Below are positions 46,956-56,425 of a stretch of 64,000 bases of DNA, in pieces. The notes beneath the pieces were generated by a model. That model saw nothing but the letters and a program-made list of their open reading frames with translations, searched no databases and was not told where the DNA came from. Positions within the stretch are counted from its first letter, which is position 1. Every line of letters starts with the position of its first letter. Origin of the DNA: Aeromonas molluscorum 848 (lineage in GTDB: Bacteria > Pseudomonadota > Gammaproteobacteria > Enterobacterales > Aeromonadaceae); the NCBI RefSeq assembly GCF_000388115.1, contig NZ_AQGQ01000003.1, positions 21,128 to 85,127 of the forward strand, read 5' to 3'. The translations under genes were made by a program, and so were the position numbers.

Positions 46956-47576
46956 TCATGCGCCGTTCAGCGCGCCGCTTGCCAGTTGCAACGCCAGACC
47001 CAGCATGATGAGGCCGACCAGCAGATCGATACCCTGCTGTACCTTTCCTCGGGCAAGCCAAGGAGAGAGCGCCGCCGCACCATATGCCAGGCCATAAAAC
47101 CAGACGAGAGAGGCCAGCATGGCTCCGACCGCAAAGGCGGGCCGCAACGGCTCGGCAAACTGACTGCCGAGGGAGCCGAGCAGCATGAGCGTGTCCAGAT
47201 AGACGTGGGGATTAAGCAAGGTAACACCCAGGGTCATGGTCAATACGCTCTTGACCCCCATCAGCTGGGAGGAGTCCGCCAATGTGGCCCCCTGCCCACG
47301 CCAGGCGCTGCGCAGGGAGCGCAGGCCGAACCAGCCAAGAAACAGCACGCCACCCCAGGTCAGTAACGCCAGACCGAGAGGATTGGCCGCCAGCAGGTTG
47401 GCGCCACCAAACACCCCTATCCCGATCAAGATGAGATCGCACAGACAGCAGAGTGTCGCCGTCAGCAGGTGATGGTTGCGGTGGATGCCCCGACTCAGCA
47501 CAAAGGCATTCTGGGCTCCGATTGGAATTATCATGGCAAGGCCTAACACAAAGCCCTGCAAGCTGGTCGCCATCAT
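46956..47576 (-). CDS. argO: Arginine exporter ArgO (LysE family)
   Basis: Inner-membrane exporter of basic amino acids, 206 residues with six helices. It follows E. coli ArgO closely: GLAMIIPIGAQNAFV near the start, LTWGGVLFLGWFG, and NPHVYLDTLMLLGS in the middle. In E. coli argO is activated by ArgP with arginine; here argP lies 2 kb away beyond ahyR-ahyI. Two AT-rich inverted repeats sit upstream. Confidence 0.92.
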   Translation of the reverse strand: MMATSLQGFVLGLAMIIPIGAQNAFVLSRGIHRNHHLLTATLCCLCDLILIGIGVFGGANLLAANPLGLALLTWGGVLFLGWFGLRSLRSAWRGQGATLADSSQLMGVKSVLTMTLGVTLLNPHVYLDTLMLLGSLGSQFAEPLRPAFAVGAMLASLVWFYGLAYGAAALSPWLARGKVQQGIDLLVGLIMLGLALQLASGALNGA

Positions 47577-47631
47577 GGGTTCAACGTCTCTCAGTGAAGA
47601 TGGCGGCAGTATGCGAGATGGGATGATTTAA

Positions 47632-47672
47632 GAGAAATTCATTAAATTTCTCATTAATTCGAAAATTTAATG
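47632..47672. promoter_or_regulatory. AT-rich inverted repeats upstream of argO
   Basis: GAGAAAT/ATTTCTC with a 7-bp spacer (47632-47652) is followed by CATTAA/TTAATG (47652-47672). They lie 56-96 bp upstream of the argO ATG, where ArgP would be expected to bind if the E. coli scheme holds. Confidence 0.5.
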
Positions 47673-47718
47673 ACCGGAACCCTGCCTGAACGTGACGACG
47701 ATCGGCTTCTGGTTGTCA

Positions 47719-47736
47719 ATTGTTAGATCTGACAAT
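47719..47736. promoter_or_regulatory. tra/lux-box-like palindrome
   Basis: The 18-bp element ATTGTTAGATCTGACAAT is symmetrical apart from one position pair and has the AGATCT centre of TraR boxes and several LuxR-type sites. It lies just beyond the ahyR stop and about 145-160 bp upstream of argO. No similar box was found in the 59-bp ahyR-ahyI gap. Binding by AhyR is a hypothesis. Confidence 0.45.
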
Positions 47737-47819
47737 GGTCGAGGAGGAGATCCCTTCCGATAATGCTGCCGCTGGGGCACCAATGAGAAGATGAAGAGAT
47801 GACGCCTGATGGATGCGGG

Positions 47820-48602
47820 TTACTGCAGCTGACGCGGAAAATTGGTCACCACCACCTCTTCCAGATTGGGCACCAATATGCCGCTGCTCATCCCCTTGGC
47901 GATGGCCTGATAGCGGTTGATGGAACCGGTCTTGCGGGTCACCTGATTGAGATGGTAATTCACGGTTCGCTCGGTGATGCCGAGGATGCTGGCGATTTCG
48001 CCGGACGTTTTCCCCTCGCTGGCCCAAGAGAGACACTCGGTCTCGCGTACCGTCAACACTTCCTGTGCGGCCCCTTCCGGCAACCCGAGTCGCACGGTGC
48101 GCAACGCCGCATCGAAAATGTAGGTCGACATCCAGGAGAGCACGGGGGAAGACTCCAGCAACAGATCGCTGGAAGCCCGCTCCCGAGTGATGAAAGAGAG
48201 AATGCCACTCTCGCCGGTAGGGCCGTGAAGGGGAAAGGAGATGCCGTTGCGCAGACCGAACTCGGCAGCCAGACTCATGACATCGAGGCTACCCGCTTGC
48301 AGAAAACGCACCTTCTCGTCGAGCTGGTTCCAGTAGATGGGCAGCGTCTGGTGGCGAGCCAGCTGGATGATGGGATCCCGCGCCAACATATGCTGGGCCG
48401 TGTAGGCCTGGATCCAGGAGTCGGGGCAGCGGTTGAACAGCACCACCTTGGGACGCTGCATCGACATCGGCAGGATCAGCGCGAAGCGATAATAGTCATA
48501 GCCCATACCGAGCGCGAAACGTCCAATCAGCTCAGACAGTTGATCACCATCCGTGACCCGAGTGAACAGTTCAAGGTATTCCAGCAGCTGAGCCTGTTTC
48601 AT
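47820..48602 (-). CDS. ahyR: AHL-responsive LuxR-type regulator AhyR
   Basis: Quorum-sensing receptor of 260 residues. The N-terminal autoinducer-binding domain shows the conserved W, Y and D (SWIQAYTAQHMLARDP) and PIYWNQL; the C-terminal helix-turn-helix is LTVRETECLSWASEGKTSGEIA-type (LSWASEGKTSGEIASILG). It is divergent from ahyI with only 59 bp between starts. Known AhyR/AsaR proteins of Aeromonas respond to butanoyl-homoserine lactone and control exoproteases. Confidence 0.96.
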   Translation of the reverse strand: MKQAQLLEYLELFTRVTDGDQLSELIGRFALGMGYDYYRFALILPMSMQRPKVVLFNRCPDSWIQAYTAQHMLARDPIIQLARHQTLPIYWNQLDEKVRFLQAGSLDVMSLAAEFGLRNGISFPLHGPTGESGILSFITRERASSDLLLESSPVLSWMSTYIFDAALRTVRLGLPEGAAQEVLTVRETECLSWASEGKTSGEIASILGITERTVNYHLNQVTRKTGSINRYQAIAKGMSSGILVPNLEEVVVTNFPRQLQ

Positions 48603-48661
48603 TTTCGTCCCCTTCCCGAGCCCGTGAGTATAACGCCCTTCCTGGATATGGAGTGAGCAGA

Positions 48662-49318
48662 ATGCGTGTTTTCAAGGGAAAACTGAATCGTCATTGGGAT
48701 AAAACCGTAGAAAATTCCCTTTATTGCTTTAGAAACCGCGTTTTCCACGAAAGACTCGGTTGGGATGTAGAATCCCACTCCGGCCTGGAGCGAGATAACT
48801 TCGATGGTCCGGATACTCATTGGGTTCTGATCGAAGACGAACAGGGGCTATGTGGCTGTATCCGCCTGCTCAGCTGTGCCCAGGATTACATGCTGCCCAC
48901 CATCTTCCCCACCGCCCTCGCCGGCGAGGCCCCACCTCGCCATCAGGATGTCTGGGAGCTGACCCGGCTCGCCATCGACGCCAACCGGGCTCCGCGTCTC
49001 GACAACGGTGTCAGCGAACTCACCTGCGTCATCTTTCGCGAGGTGTATGCCTTCGCCCTCGCCCACCAGATCCGTGAGCTTATCGCCGTGGTCAGTCTGC
49101 CGGTCGAGCGCATCTTTCGTCGACTGGGCCTGCCAATTGAGCGGCTCGGCCATCGGCAAGCCGTTGATCTGGGGGCGGTGCGCGGTGTCGGCATCCGTTT
49201 CCAGCTCGATGAACGGTTCGCCGCCGCCGTCGCGCGCCCGCTACGCGGTCACTACACAGACCATGGCGGAGCTGTCTCCCCTTACCCCATAAAAAATCCC
49301 GGGAAGATCCCGGGATAA
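48662..49318 (+). CDS. ahyI: Acyl-homoserine-lactone synthase AhyI
   Basis: LuxI-type synthase that makes short-chain AHLs. Conserved LuxI residues sit in RNRVFHERLGWDVE, GCIRLL and the VWELTRLAID block. The ATG at 48662 follows GGAGTGAG. The protein is 218 residues, about ten longer than I recall for AhyI (about 207): its tail (after LRGHYT) is unusual and the last seven codons and the stop are encoded within a hairpin. Flanked by argP on the right, as reported for A. hydrophila (then called iciA). Confidence 0.95.
   Translation: MRVFKGKLNRHWDKTVENSLYCFRNRVFHERLGWDVESHSGLERDNFDGPDTHWVLIEDEQGLCGCIRLLSCAQDYMLPTIFPTALAGEAPPRHQDVWELTRLAIDANRAPRLDNGVSELTCVIFREVYAFALAHQIRELIAVVSLPVERIFRRLGLPIERLGHRQAVDLGAVRGVGIRFQLDERFAAAVARPLRGHYTDHGGAVSPYPIKNPGKIPG
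49291..49316 (-). terminator. Hairpin at the ahyI stop, T-tract on the minus strand
   Basis: Perfect 9-bp stem ATCCCGGGA / TCCCGGGAT with an AGA loop. The six-base A run lies on the 5' side (49291-49296), so a proper U-tract forms only in minus-strand transcripts; on the plus strand AAAGC follows. It may block antisense transcription into ahyI or act weakly for ahyI itself. Confidence 0.7.
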
Positions 49319-49522
49319 AGCACTCACGCTAGTCCGATCCCACCCCACGCAGAAACGGACGTGATGGAGTATCGTCCTTTGGATCCCTTGCGGCTACTGT
49401 CACTTTTAACAGTGTTTAATGCGGCAGCGATAATGCATGGCCGAACGTCCGGGCCGCCTTGCCTCCCCTTCGGCACCCAGAGTAGAGTGACTTCTGAATA
49501 GTCATATTGATAAGGGATATTG

Positions 49523-50416
49523 ATGAAGGCTCTGGATTACAAGTTGCTGCTGGCCCTGGATGCCGTGATGCAGGAACAGAACTTCGATCGTGCCGCCCAG
49601 CGCCTGCACTTGACCCAGTCCGCCATCTCCCAGCGCATCAAGCAGCTCGAACAGCAATTTGCCGAGCCCCTCATCATCCGTAGTCAGCCGCTACAGGCGA
49701 CGCCACTGGGGCAAAAACTGCTGGCCCACTACCGCCAGGTACGCCAGCTCGAGCAGGAACTGAGCAGCGAACTGGCCCCTGCCAGCCCCCAGGCACCGAT
49801 CCGCATCAGCATTGCGGTCAATGCCGACAGCCTGGCCACCTGGTTTCTACCGGCCCTGGCCCCTCTGCTGGAAAGATTTCCCATCGAACTCAACCTGTTG
49901 GTCGATGATGAGAGCCGCACCCTGGACAAGGTGCGCGAGGGTCAGGCATTCGGTGCCGTCAGCCTGCACCCGCAGCCACTGCCTGGCTGCAGCGTCGATG
50001 AGCTCGGCCAGATGTGTTACGTCTTGACCGCCAGCCCCGCCTTCATGGCCCGCCACTTTCCAGAGGGCCTCACCCCGCAAGCACTGGCCAAGGCTCCCGG
50101 AGTGGCCTTCGATCCCCGGGATGACATGCACATCAGTTTCTTGCGTCGTGAATTTGGTCTTGAGCCCGGTGGCTACCCATGCCACATAGTCCACTCTTCC
50201 GAGGCCTTCGTCGCCATGGCGGAGCAGGGGCTGGCCTACTGTCTCATCCCCGAATTGCAGATCCGCGCCCAGCTCCAGTCCGGCCGTTTGCTGGATCTCT
50301 GCCCGGACCGTCACCTGATAGAGACCCTCTACTGGCACCGCTGGCTGCTGGAACGAGGCCTGCACAAACAGATCTCCCAGCGTCTGATAAGCCAGGGGCA
50401 GGCTGCGCTGAGTTGA
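49523..50416 (+). CDS. argP: LysR-family regulator ArgP (IciA)
   Basis: LysR regulator of 297 residues, the same length as E. coli ArgP and similar throughout: LDYKLLLALDAVMQEQNFDRAA at the start (HTH NFDRAAQRLHLTQSAISQRI), AVNADSLATWFLPALAP and DDMHISFL. ArgP senses lysine and arginine and activates argO. The ATG at 49523 follows AAGGGA. Known in Aeromonas literature as iciA downstream of ahyI. The 204-bp gap before it shows only an ACTGT/ACAGT repeat. Confidence 0.94.
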   Translation: MKALDYKLLLALDAVMQEQNFDRAAQRLHLTQSAISQRIKQLEQQFAEPLIIRSQPLQATPLGQKLLAHYRQVRQLEQELSSELAPASPQAPIRISIAVNADSLATWFLPALAPLLERFPIELNLLVDDESRTLDKVREGQAFGAVSLHPQPLPGCSVDELGQMCYVLTASPAFMARHFPEGLTPQALAKAPGVAFDPRDDMHISFLRREFGLEPGGYPCHIVHSSEAFVAMAEQGLAYCLIPELQIRAQLQSGRLLDLCPDRHLIETLYWHRWLLERGLHKQISQRLISQGQAALS

Positions 50417-50530
50417 GCCCAGCGAACCCTCAGCGGCCGGGGGATCAGCCCAGTCGCCTTGGCTTTGCGGGGTGAAAAACGTATAGTGCTGGGCGATTCT
50501 TCATCAGGTTTTCACTCAGGTTCCTCACAT

Positions 50531-52583
50531 ATGTTCCAAGACAATCCCTTGCTGGCCCAGCTCAAACAACAGATCCGCGAAAACATCCCCAAGAAAGAAG
50601 GGGTGATCCGCGCCTCCGATCGGGGATTTGGCTTCCTGGAGGTGGATGAGAAGACCAGCTACTTCGTGCCGCCCCCCTACATGAAGAAGGTGATGCACGG
50701 GGATCGCGTGAGTGCCCTGATCCGCACCGAAAAAGAGAAGGAGGTCGCCGAGCCGGATGCCCTGCTGGAGCAGGCGGTGACCCGCTTCGTCGGCCGCGTC
50801 AAGATGTTCCGCGACCGCCTCAATGTGGTACCGGATCACCCCCTCATCAAGGATGCCATCAAGGCTCGTGCCAAGAAGGGACTGGATGAGAAGTCATTCA
50901 AGGAAGGGGACTGGGTGGTCGCCACCCTTAAGCGCCATGCCCTGGCCGATGGCAACTTCTCCGCCGAAATTACCGAGCTCATCGCCGACCAGGACGATCA
51001 CAATGTGCCTTGGTGGGTGGTATTGGCCCGTCACAGCCTGGCCCAGATAGAGCCGGCTGATCTGCCCGAGTGGAAGGTCATTGAAGAGGAAGAGCTGCCG
51101 CGTACCGATCTGACTCAGGTACCCTTCTTCACCATCGATGGCGCCAAGACCAAGGACATGGATGACGCCCTGGCCATCCGCAAACTGGACAACGGCTGGG
51201 AACTGCTGGTCGCTATCGCCGATCCGACCGCCTATGTGGCCGAAGGCAGCGAGCTGGACCTGGAGGCCGCCAAGCGTGCCTTCACCGTCTACATGCCGGG
51301 CCGTAACGTGCCCATGATACCGCGCACCCTCTCCGATGAGCTCTGCTCCCTGAAAGAGGGCGAGGAGCGCAACACCCTGTGCGCACGCCTGCTCATTGCC
51401 GAAGATGGCCTGCTGCTGGAAGAGACCGAGTTCTTCGCCGCCCGCATCATCTCCCATGCCCGCCTCAGCTATGACGACGTCTCCGACTGGGCCGAACATG
51501 GCAAGGAACTGACCATAGACGCCGGCGTAATGGCCCAGCTGCCGCTGATGAAAGCCATGACCGAAGCCCGTATCGCCTGGCGTACCGAGCACGCCCTGGT
51601 GTTCCCGGACCGCCCAGATTACGACTTCGAGCTGGGTGAGAATGGGGCCGTACTGGCCATCCACGTCGAGCCGCGCCGCATCGCCAATCGTATGGTGGAA
51701 GAGTCAATGATCGCTGCCAACATCTGCGCCGGTCGCGTGCTGGGCAAGCAGGTTGGCTACGGCATCTTCAACGTCCATACAGGTTTCGATGAAGAGTCCC
51801 TCGATGGTGCCATGGAGCTGCTCAAGACTGCCGATGCCCCCTTCGAGAAGGAAGAGATCGCCAGCCTCACCGGTTTCTGCGCCCTGCGCCGCTGGATAGA
51901 CAACCTGGACACCCGCTGGCTGGATGGCAAGATCCGCCGCTTCCAGAGCTATGCTCTGATGTCCGCCGAACCGGGCGCTCACTACGGCCTGGGTCTGGAT
52001 GCCTATGCCACCTGGACTTCGCCAATTCGCAAGTACGGCGACATGGTCAACCACCGCCTGCTCAAGGCGGTGATCGCCGGCAAGGCACCGGGTCCGCGGT
52101 CCCAGTCTGGAACTGACCGAGCACCTGACCGCTTGCCGTCGTCTGCATCGCATGGTGGAGCGCGGTATCGGCGACTGGCTCTATGTCCGCTTCCTGCAGA
52201 GCGCCGCTGGCACCGATCAGATCTTCAACGGCGAGATCATCGACGTGATGCGCGCCGGTCTCAAGCTCAGGTTGCAGGAGAATGGCGCCGTGGTCTTCAT
52301 GCCCGCCCGTCATATCCTCGACAACAAGGAGAGGCTGGAGTGCAGCTGGGACAACAGCCGCGTCTATCTCGACAAGACAGAGGTGGTCTATGAGTTGGGC
52401 CAGGTTATCGAGGTCAAGTTGACCGAAGCGGTGGAAGAGACCCGCTCCCTCATTGCCAAACCGGCGGTGGCGTTGGTCCCGGGCCCAGCCCCGCAAGCCC
52501 CGGTGGCCGACAGCACAGTGGCCGAGAACACGGTAGCCGAGAGCACCGAGGCCCCTGCCGAAGCGGCCCCCAAGGCGGAATAA
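50531..52583 (+). pseudogene. rnb: Exoribonuclease II, frameshifted
   Basis: RNase II degrades single-stranded RNA 3' to 5'. The reading frame from the ATG at 50531 matches E. coli Rnb through the cold-shock domains and most of the catalytic RNB domain (TIDGAKTKDMDDALAI holds the metal-binding aspartates; YATWTSPIRKYGDM is intact). After KAVIAGKAPG near 52094-52097 the match moves to another frame (ELTEHLTACRRLHRM..., then the S1 domain and a 40-residue A/V/E-rich tail ending 52583). One extra base explains it. As sequenced, translation stops at 52393 without the S1 domain. Real mutation or sequencing error cannot be told apart here; restored length would be about 683. Confidence 0.88.
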
Positions 52584-52612
52584 GCCAAAACCCTGCCGCT
52601 CGATGCAAAAAT

Positions 52613-52637
52613 CCCGCAACTTCTGCGGGCTTTTTTT
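52613..52637 (+). terminator. rnb terminator
   Basis: Stem CCCGCA / TGCGGG with an ACTTC loop and seven T. Confidence 0.85.
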
Positions 52638-52940
52638 ATGGATGAGACAAAGGGGGATCAAGGGTCGGCCACTGTGTGACTAACCCGACACACAGGGTCG
52701 AAGGGAGGCCGTCCTCCCGGCACGCGTGCTCGCTGAGCAGGGCACTGAACGGCCCAAAAAAAGACTCAAGTGGCTTGCCAATACCAGACTGGCTTGACTG
52801 ACAGTCAGCGATGAGAACCTGAAAGTGGGTTACAAAATAACTGATTCATTGATTATTAATGACTGATTGCACTTTATTCATCGGTGAGGTCATTATAAAT
52901 CCCAGCACAGGCACTGCCTCAATTGGATACAAATTACCAA
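52638..52940. other. Intergenic stretch upstream of the mtl control region
   Basis: About 300 bp between the rnb terminator and the first CRP-like site. It becomes AT-rich from about 52830. I see a CTGAC/GTCAG repeat near 52798-52808 and no supported gene. Confidence 0.6.
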
Positions 52941-52942
52941 AA

Positions 52943-53120
52943 TGAGACACGCATCACATTGACAGGGGGTTTGCGCAAACCCAATAAAGTGACCCAGATC
53001 TCAATTGATGGGCAATTTTGGCAGGAAAGATCGAAATGTCGCCAAGATACGGCGAAAAGATGTGACCTGAATCACTACAAATGGTGGGGGGTAGGCCAGG
53101 TATATGTGACAAACATCACA
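52943..53120 (+). promoter_or_regulatory. Four CRP-like sites upstream of mtlA
   Basis: Matches to TGTGA-N6-TCACA: TGAGA...TCACA at 52943-52958, AGTGA...TCTCA at 52988-53003, TGTGA...TCACT at 53061-53076, and a perfect TGTGA...TCACA at 53105-53120. Neighbouring centres are about 45, 73 and 44 bp apart. The E. coli mtl promoter also has several CRP sites (five reported), so strong catabolite control of mtlADR is expected. Confidence 0.8.
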
Positions 53121-53152
53121 AGACACCCCGTTTCCAGCCCAGTCTGATAATG

Positions 53153-53224
53153 AAGTGGTAGATTGAAGTTGCTTAGACGACAGGGATGAGGGTTCGGCAA
53201 AACCCGTTATCCCGACTACCACTT
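53153..53224 (+). promoter_or_regulatory. Structured mtlA leader
   Basis: Outer 9-bp arms AAGTGGTAG (53153-53161) and CTACCACTT (53216-53224) enclose nested arms GGGAT/ATCCC (53183-53187, 53209-53213) and GGGTT/AACCC (53190-53194, 53201-53205). The whole would fold as one long hairpin ending 32 bases before the mtlA ATG. It could be a protein or sRNA target, or an antisense locus like MtlS of Vibrio cholerae (comparison from memory). Confidence 0.55.
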
Positions 53225-53256
53225 TTAATCACACAGGCTCAAAACGGGGTGCCGTC

Positions 53257-55185
53257 ATGTTATCACCGGATACCAAAGTCAAGATACAGAATTTTGGACG
53301 CTTCCTGTCCAATATGGTCATGCCCAATATAGGCGCTTTCATCGCCTGGGGCTTTATTACCGCCCTCTTCATTCCCACCGGCTGGCTGCCCAGTGAGACA
53401 CTGGCCAAGCTGGTTGGCCCCATGATCACCTACCTGCTGCCGCTGCTGATTGGCTATACCGGCGGCAAGCTGATGGGCGGTGAGCGGGGCGGCGTAGTCG
53501 GTGCCATCACCACCATGGGTGTCATCGTCGGTACCGACATCCCCATGTTCATGGGGGCCATGATGGTCGGCCCGCTCGGTGGCTGGGTCATCAAGCGTTT
53601 CGACAAGGCGATGGAAGGCCGCGTCAAGAGCGGTTTCGAGATGTTGGTCAACAACTTCTCCGCCGGCATCATCGGCATGCTGCTCGCCATCCTCGCCTTC
53701 TTCGTGATCGGCCCCTTCGTCAAGGTGCTCTCTGGCGTACTGGCCGGTGGGGTGGGTTTCCTGGTGGAAAACCACATGCTGCCGCTCACCTCCATCTTCG
53801 TTGAACCGGCCAAGATCCTCTTCCTCAACAACGCCATCAATCACGGTATCTTCTCGCCGCTGGGCATTCAGCAGGCAACCGAGCATGGCCAGTCCATCTT
53901 CTTCCTGATCGAAGCAAACCCGGGCCCAGGCATGGGCGTACTGCTCGCTTACATGGTATTTGGCCGTGGCGCGGCCAAGCAGTCTGCCGCCGGTGCCTCC
54001 ATCATTCACTTCTTCGGCGGTATCCACGAAATCTACTTCCCCTACGTACTGATGAACCCACGCCTCATCCTGGCGGTGATCGCCGGTGGCATGACAGGGG
54101 TCTTCACCCTGACCCTGTTCAACGCAGGTCTGGTCTCCCCCGCCTCACCGGGTTCCATCTTCGCCGTGCTGTTGATGACGCCGAAAGCCTCCCTGATCGG
54201 GGTCGCCCTCTCCATCATCAGCGCAACCCTGGTCTCCTTCCTGGTTGCCGCCATCTTCGTCCGTGCCCAGCAACCGGAAGCCGACGAGGCCGATGCCCTG
54301 GGTGAAGCCACTCGCAAGATGAAAGCCATGAAGGGTGGCAAAAACGACACTGTCGCCGCCAAAAAACCGGGTGGTGAACTGCTGGCAGTACGCAACATCG
54401 TGGTTGCTTGCGATGCGGGCATGGGTTCCAGCGCCATGGGTGCCGGCATGCTGCGCAAACGGGTGCAGGCCGCCGGGCTCGACATCAGCGTCACCAATCG
54501 TGCCATCGACCAGCTCGACGATCAGGTGGACTGGGTCATTACCCACCAGGACCTGACCGAGCGGGCTCGTCGCCACGCACCGAATGCACGCCATATCTCC
54601 CTGACCAACTTCCTCGACAACGGACTCTATCAAGCCATGGTGCAGGAGCTGAGCCTGACCCAGGCTGCCAACGACGATGTGGCTCGCCCCACCCTGCTGG
54701 TTGCGGCCAATGATGACAGCTATGAGCAGCAGGATCCCCAGGTGTTCACCTTGAGTCACCAGGATATCCAGCTCGGCCTCATGGCCGACAGCAAAGAGGC
54801 CGCCATCAAGGCCGCCGGAGCCCTGCTGGCCGAACGGGGCTATGTCGAAGCCAGCTATGTGGATGCCATGCTGGAGCGTGAACAGCTGGTTTCCACCTAC
54901 CTTGGCGAGTCGATCGCCGTGCCCCACGGCACCATAGCCGCCAAGGAGAAGGTGATCCGTACCGGCATCGTCATCTGCCAGTACCCGGCCGGCGTCGCCT
55001 TCGGCGAGGCGGCCGATGAGGTGGCCCGCCTGGTGATTGGCATCGCGGCCCGCAACGACGAACACATTCAGGTAATAACCCGCCTGACCAATGCGCTGGA
55101 TGAGCCCGGTCTTATCGACCGACTGGCCAGTACCCAGGATCCTCAGGAGTTTCTGGACTTGCTCGGTGGCGAACAAGCTGCCTGA
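53257..55185 (+). CDS. mtlA: Mannitol-specific PTS enzyme IICBA
   Basis: Imports mannitol and phosphorylates it at C1. The order is IIC membrane domain (1-335, with the [10 protein letters not shown] substrate motif at 255-264), IIB (about 375-470, phosphocysteine C385 in [10 protein letters not shown]) and IIA (about 495-642, phosphohistidine H557 in AVPHGTI). These match E. coli MtlA C384 and H554. Length 642. First gene of mtlADR, with an elaborate upstream control region. Confidence 0.98.
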   Translation: MLSPDTKVKIQNFGRFLSNMVMPNIGAFIAWGFITALFIPTGWLPSETLAKLVGPMITYLLPLLIGYTGGKLMGGERGGVVGAITTMGVIVGTDIPMFMGAMMVGPLGGWVIKRFDKAMEGRVKSGFEMLVNNFSAGIIGMLLAILAFFVIGPFVKVLSGVLAGGVGFLVENHMLPLTSIFVEPAKILFLNNAINHGIFSPLGIQQATEHGQSIFFLIEANPGPGMGVLLAYMVFGRGAAKQSAAGASIIHFFGGIHEIYFPYVLMNPRLILAVIAGGMTGVFTLTLFNAGLVSPASPGSIFAVLLMTPKASLIGVALSIISATLVSFLVAAIFVRAQQPEADEADALGEATRKMKAMKGGKNDTVAAKKPGGELLAVRNIVVACDAGMGSSAMGAGMLRKRVQAAGLDISVTNRAIDQLDDQVDWVITHQDLTERARRHAPNARHISLTNFLDNGLYQAMVQELSLTQAANDDVARPTLLVAANDDSYEQQDPQVFTLSHQDIQLGLMADSKEAAIKAAGALLAERGYVEASYVDAMLEREQLVSTYLGESIAVPHGTIAAKEKVIRTGIVICQYPAGVAFGEAADEVARLVIGIAARNDEHIQVITRLTNALDEPGLIDRLASTQDPQEFLDLLGGEQAA

Positions 55186-55220
55186 ACCTGCTCACATCAT
55201 TGGTTAAAGAGGTTAATTTC

Positions 55221-56363
55221 ATGAAAACATTGCATTTTGGTGCCGGTAATATCGGTCGTGGCTTCATCGGTAAACTGCTTGCCGACGCCAACCATCAGGT
55301 TACTTTCGCCGACGTCAACGAAACGCTGATAGATCAGCTAAACCACAGCCAGGAGTACAAGGTGCATGTGGTGGGGGCGGATCAGAAACTGGATGTGGTA
55401 CGCAATGTAGCTGCGGTCAGCTCCGCAGGCCCCGAGGTGATTGCCCGTATCATCACCGCCGATCTGGTCACCACGGCGGTGGGTCCCAACATACTGGACA
55501 AGATCGCCAGCACCCTGGCCAAAGGCTTGCAGGCTCGCTTCGTGGCGGGCAATCTCAACCCCCTCAACGTCATCGCCTGCGAGAACATGGTGCGCGGCAC
55601 CACTCACCTCAAGCAGGAGGTACTCAAGTACCTGCCGCTCGAGTATCATGCCACCCTCGAATCCTGTGTCGGCTTCGTTGATTCGGCGGTGGATCGCATA
55701 GTGCCGCCTGCCGCGGCCAACGATGACCCCCTGGAAGTCACGGTAGAGAGCTTCAGCGAGTGGATTGTCGACCAGACCCAATTCAAGGGTGCCCTGCCCC
55801 TGGTGGCGGGCATGGAGACCACGGATAATCTGATGGCCTTCGTCGAACGCAAGCTGTTCACCCTCAACACGGGGCACAGCATCACCGCCTACCTCGGCAA
55901 ACTGATGGGCTACCAGACCATACGCGATGCCATAGAGGATCCGGTGATCCGCAGCAAGGTGCGCCGGGCCATGGAGGAGAGCGGCGCCGTACTGGTCAAG
56001 CGCTACGGCTTCGATCCCCGACTACACGCCGCCTACATCGAAAAGATCCTGGCCCGTTTCGCCAATCCCTATCTGGTTGACGAGGTCGACCGGGTCGGGC
56101 GCCAGCCACTGCGCAAGCTGGGGGCCCAGGATCGGCTCATCAAACCGCTGCTCGGCACCCTGGAATACGACCTGCCCAATGAGGGATTGCAGGAAGGCAT
56201 AGCCGCCGCCCTGCATTACCGCAACGCAGAGGATCCCCAGGCGGTCGAGTTGCAGGCCGCCATTGAGACGAATGGGGTGGCGACCACACTGGTACAGGTG
56301 ACCGGCCTGGACCCGGCCAATCCGCTGGTCGCGGCCATCACGGCCCGCTACCAGGCACTCTAA
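55221..56363 (+). CDS. mtlD: Mannitol-1-phosphate 5-dehydrogenase
   Basis: NAD-dependent oxidation of mannitol 1-phosphate to fructose 6-phosphate. The Rossmann motif is [13 protein letters not shown] and the catalytic lysine motif region follows [12 protein letters not shown] and [10 protein letters not shown]. The ATG at 55221 follows AGAGG and gives 380 residues; the frame open to 55200 is ignored. It lies 35 bases after mtlA. Confidence 0.97.
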   Translation: MKTLHFGAGNIGRGFIGKLLADANHQVTFADVNETLIDQLNHSQEYKVHVVGADQKLDVVRNVAAVSSAGPEVIARIITADLVTTAVGPNILDKIASTLAKGLQARFVAGNLNPLNVIACENMVRGTTHLKQEVLKYLPLEYHATLESCVGFVDSAVDRIVPPAAANDDPLEVTVESFSEWIVDQTQFKGALPLVAGMETTDNLMAFVERKLFTLNTGHSITAYLGKLMGYQTIRDAIEDPVIRSKVRRAMEESGAVLVKRYGFDPRLHAAYIEKILARFANPYLVDEVDRVGRQPLRKLGAQDRLIKPLLGTLEYDLPNEGLQEGIAAALHYRNAEDPQAVELQAAIETNGVATTLVQVTGLDPANPLVAAITARYQAL

Positions 56364-56425
56364 CCGGACTCACAGGGAGGGGATCCCCCCCTCCCTGCTC
56401 ATGACTAGCTGGACCCGACTGATTT

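Noticed and set aside
48603..48661. lux box in the ahyR-ahyI gap
   Set aside because: No palindrome with CTG/CAG or AGATCT symmetry could be found in these 59 bases.
52085..52160. Programmed ribosomal frameshifting in rnb
   Set aside because: No slippery heptamer or clear downstream pseudoknot at the junction, and rnb is an ordinary single-frame gene elsewhere.
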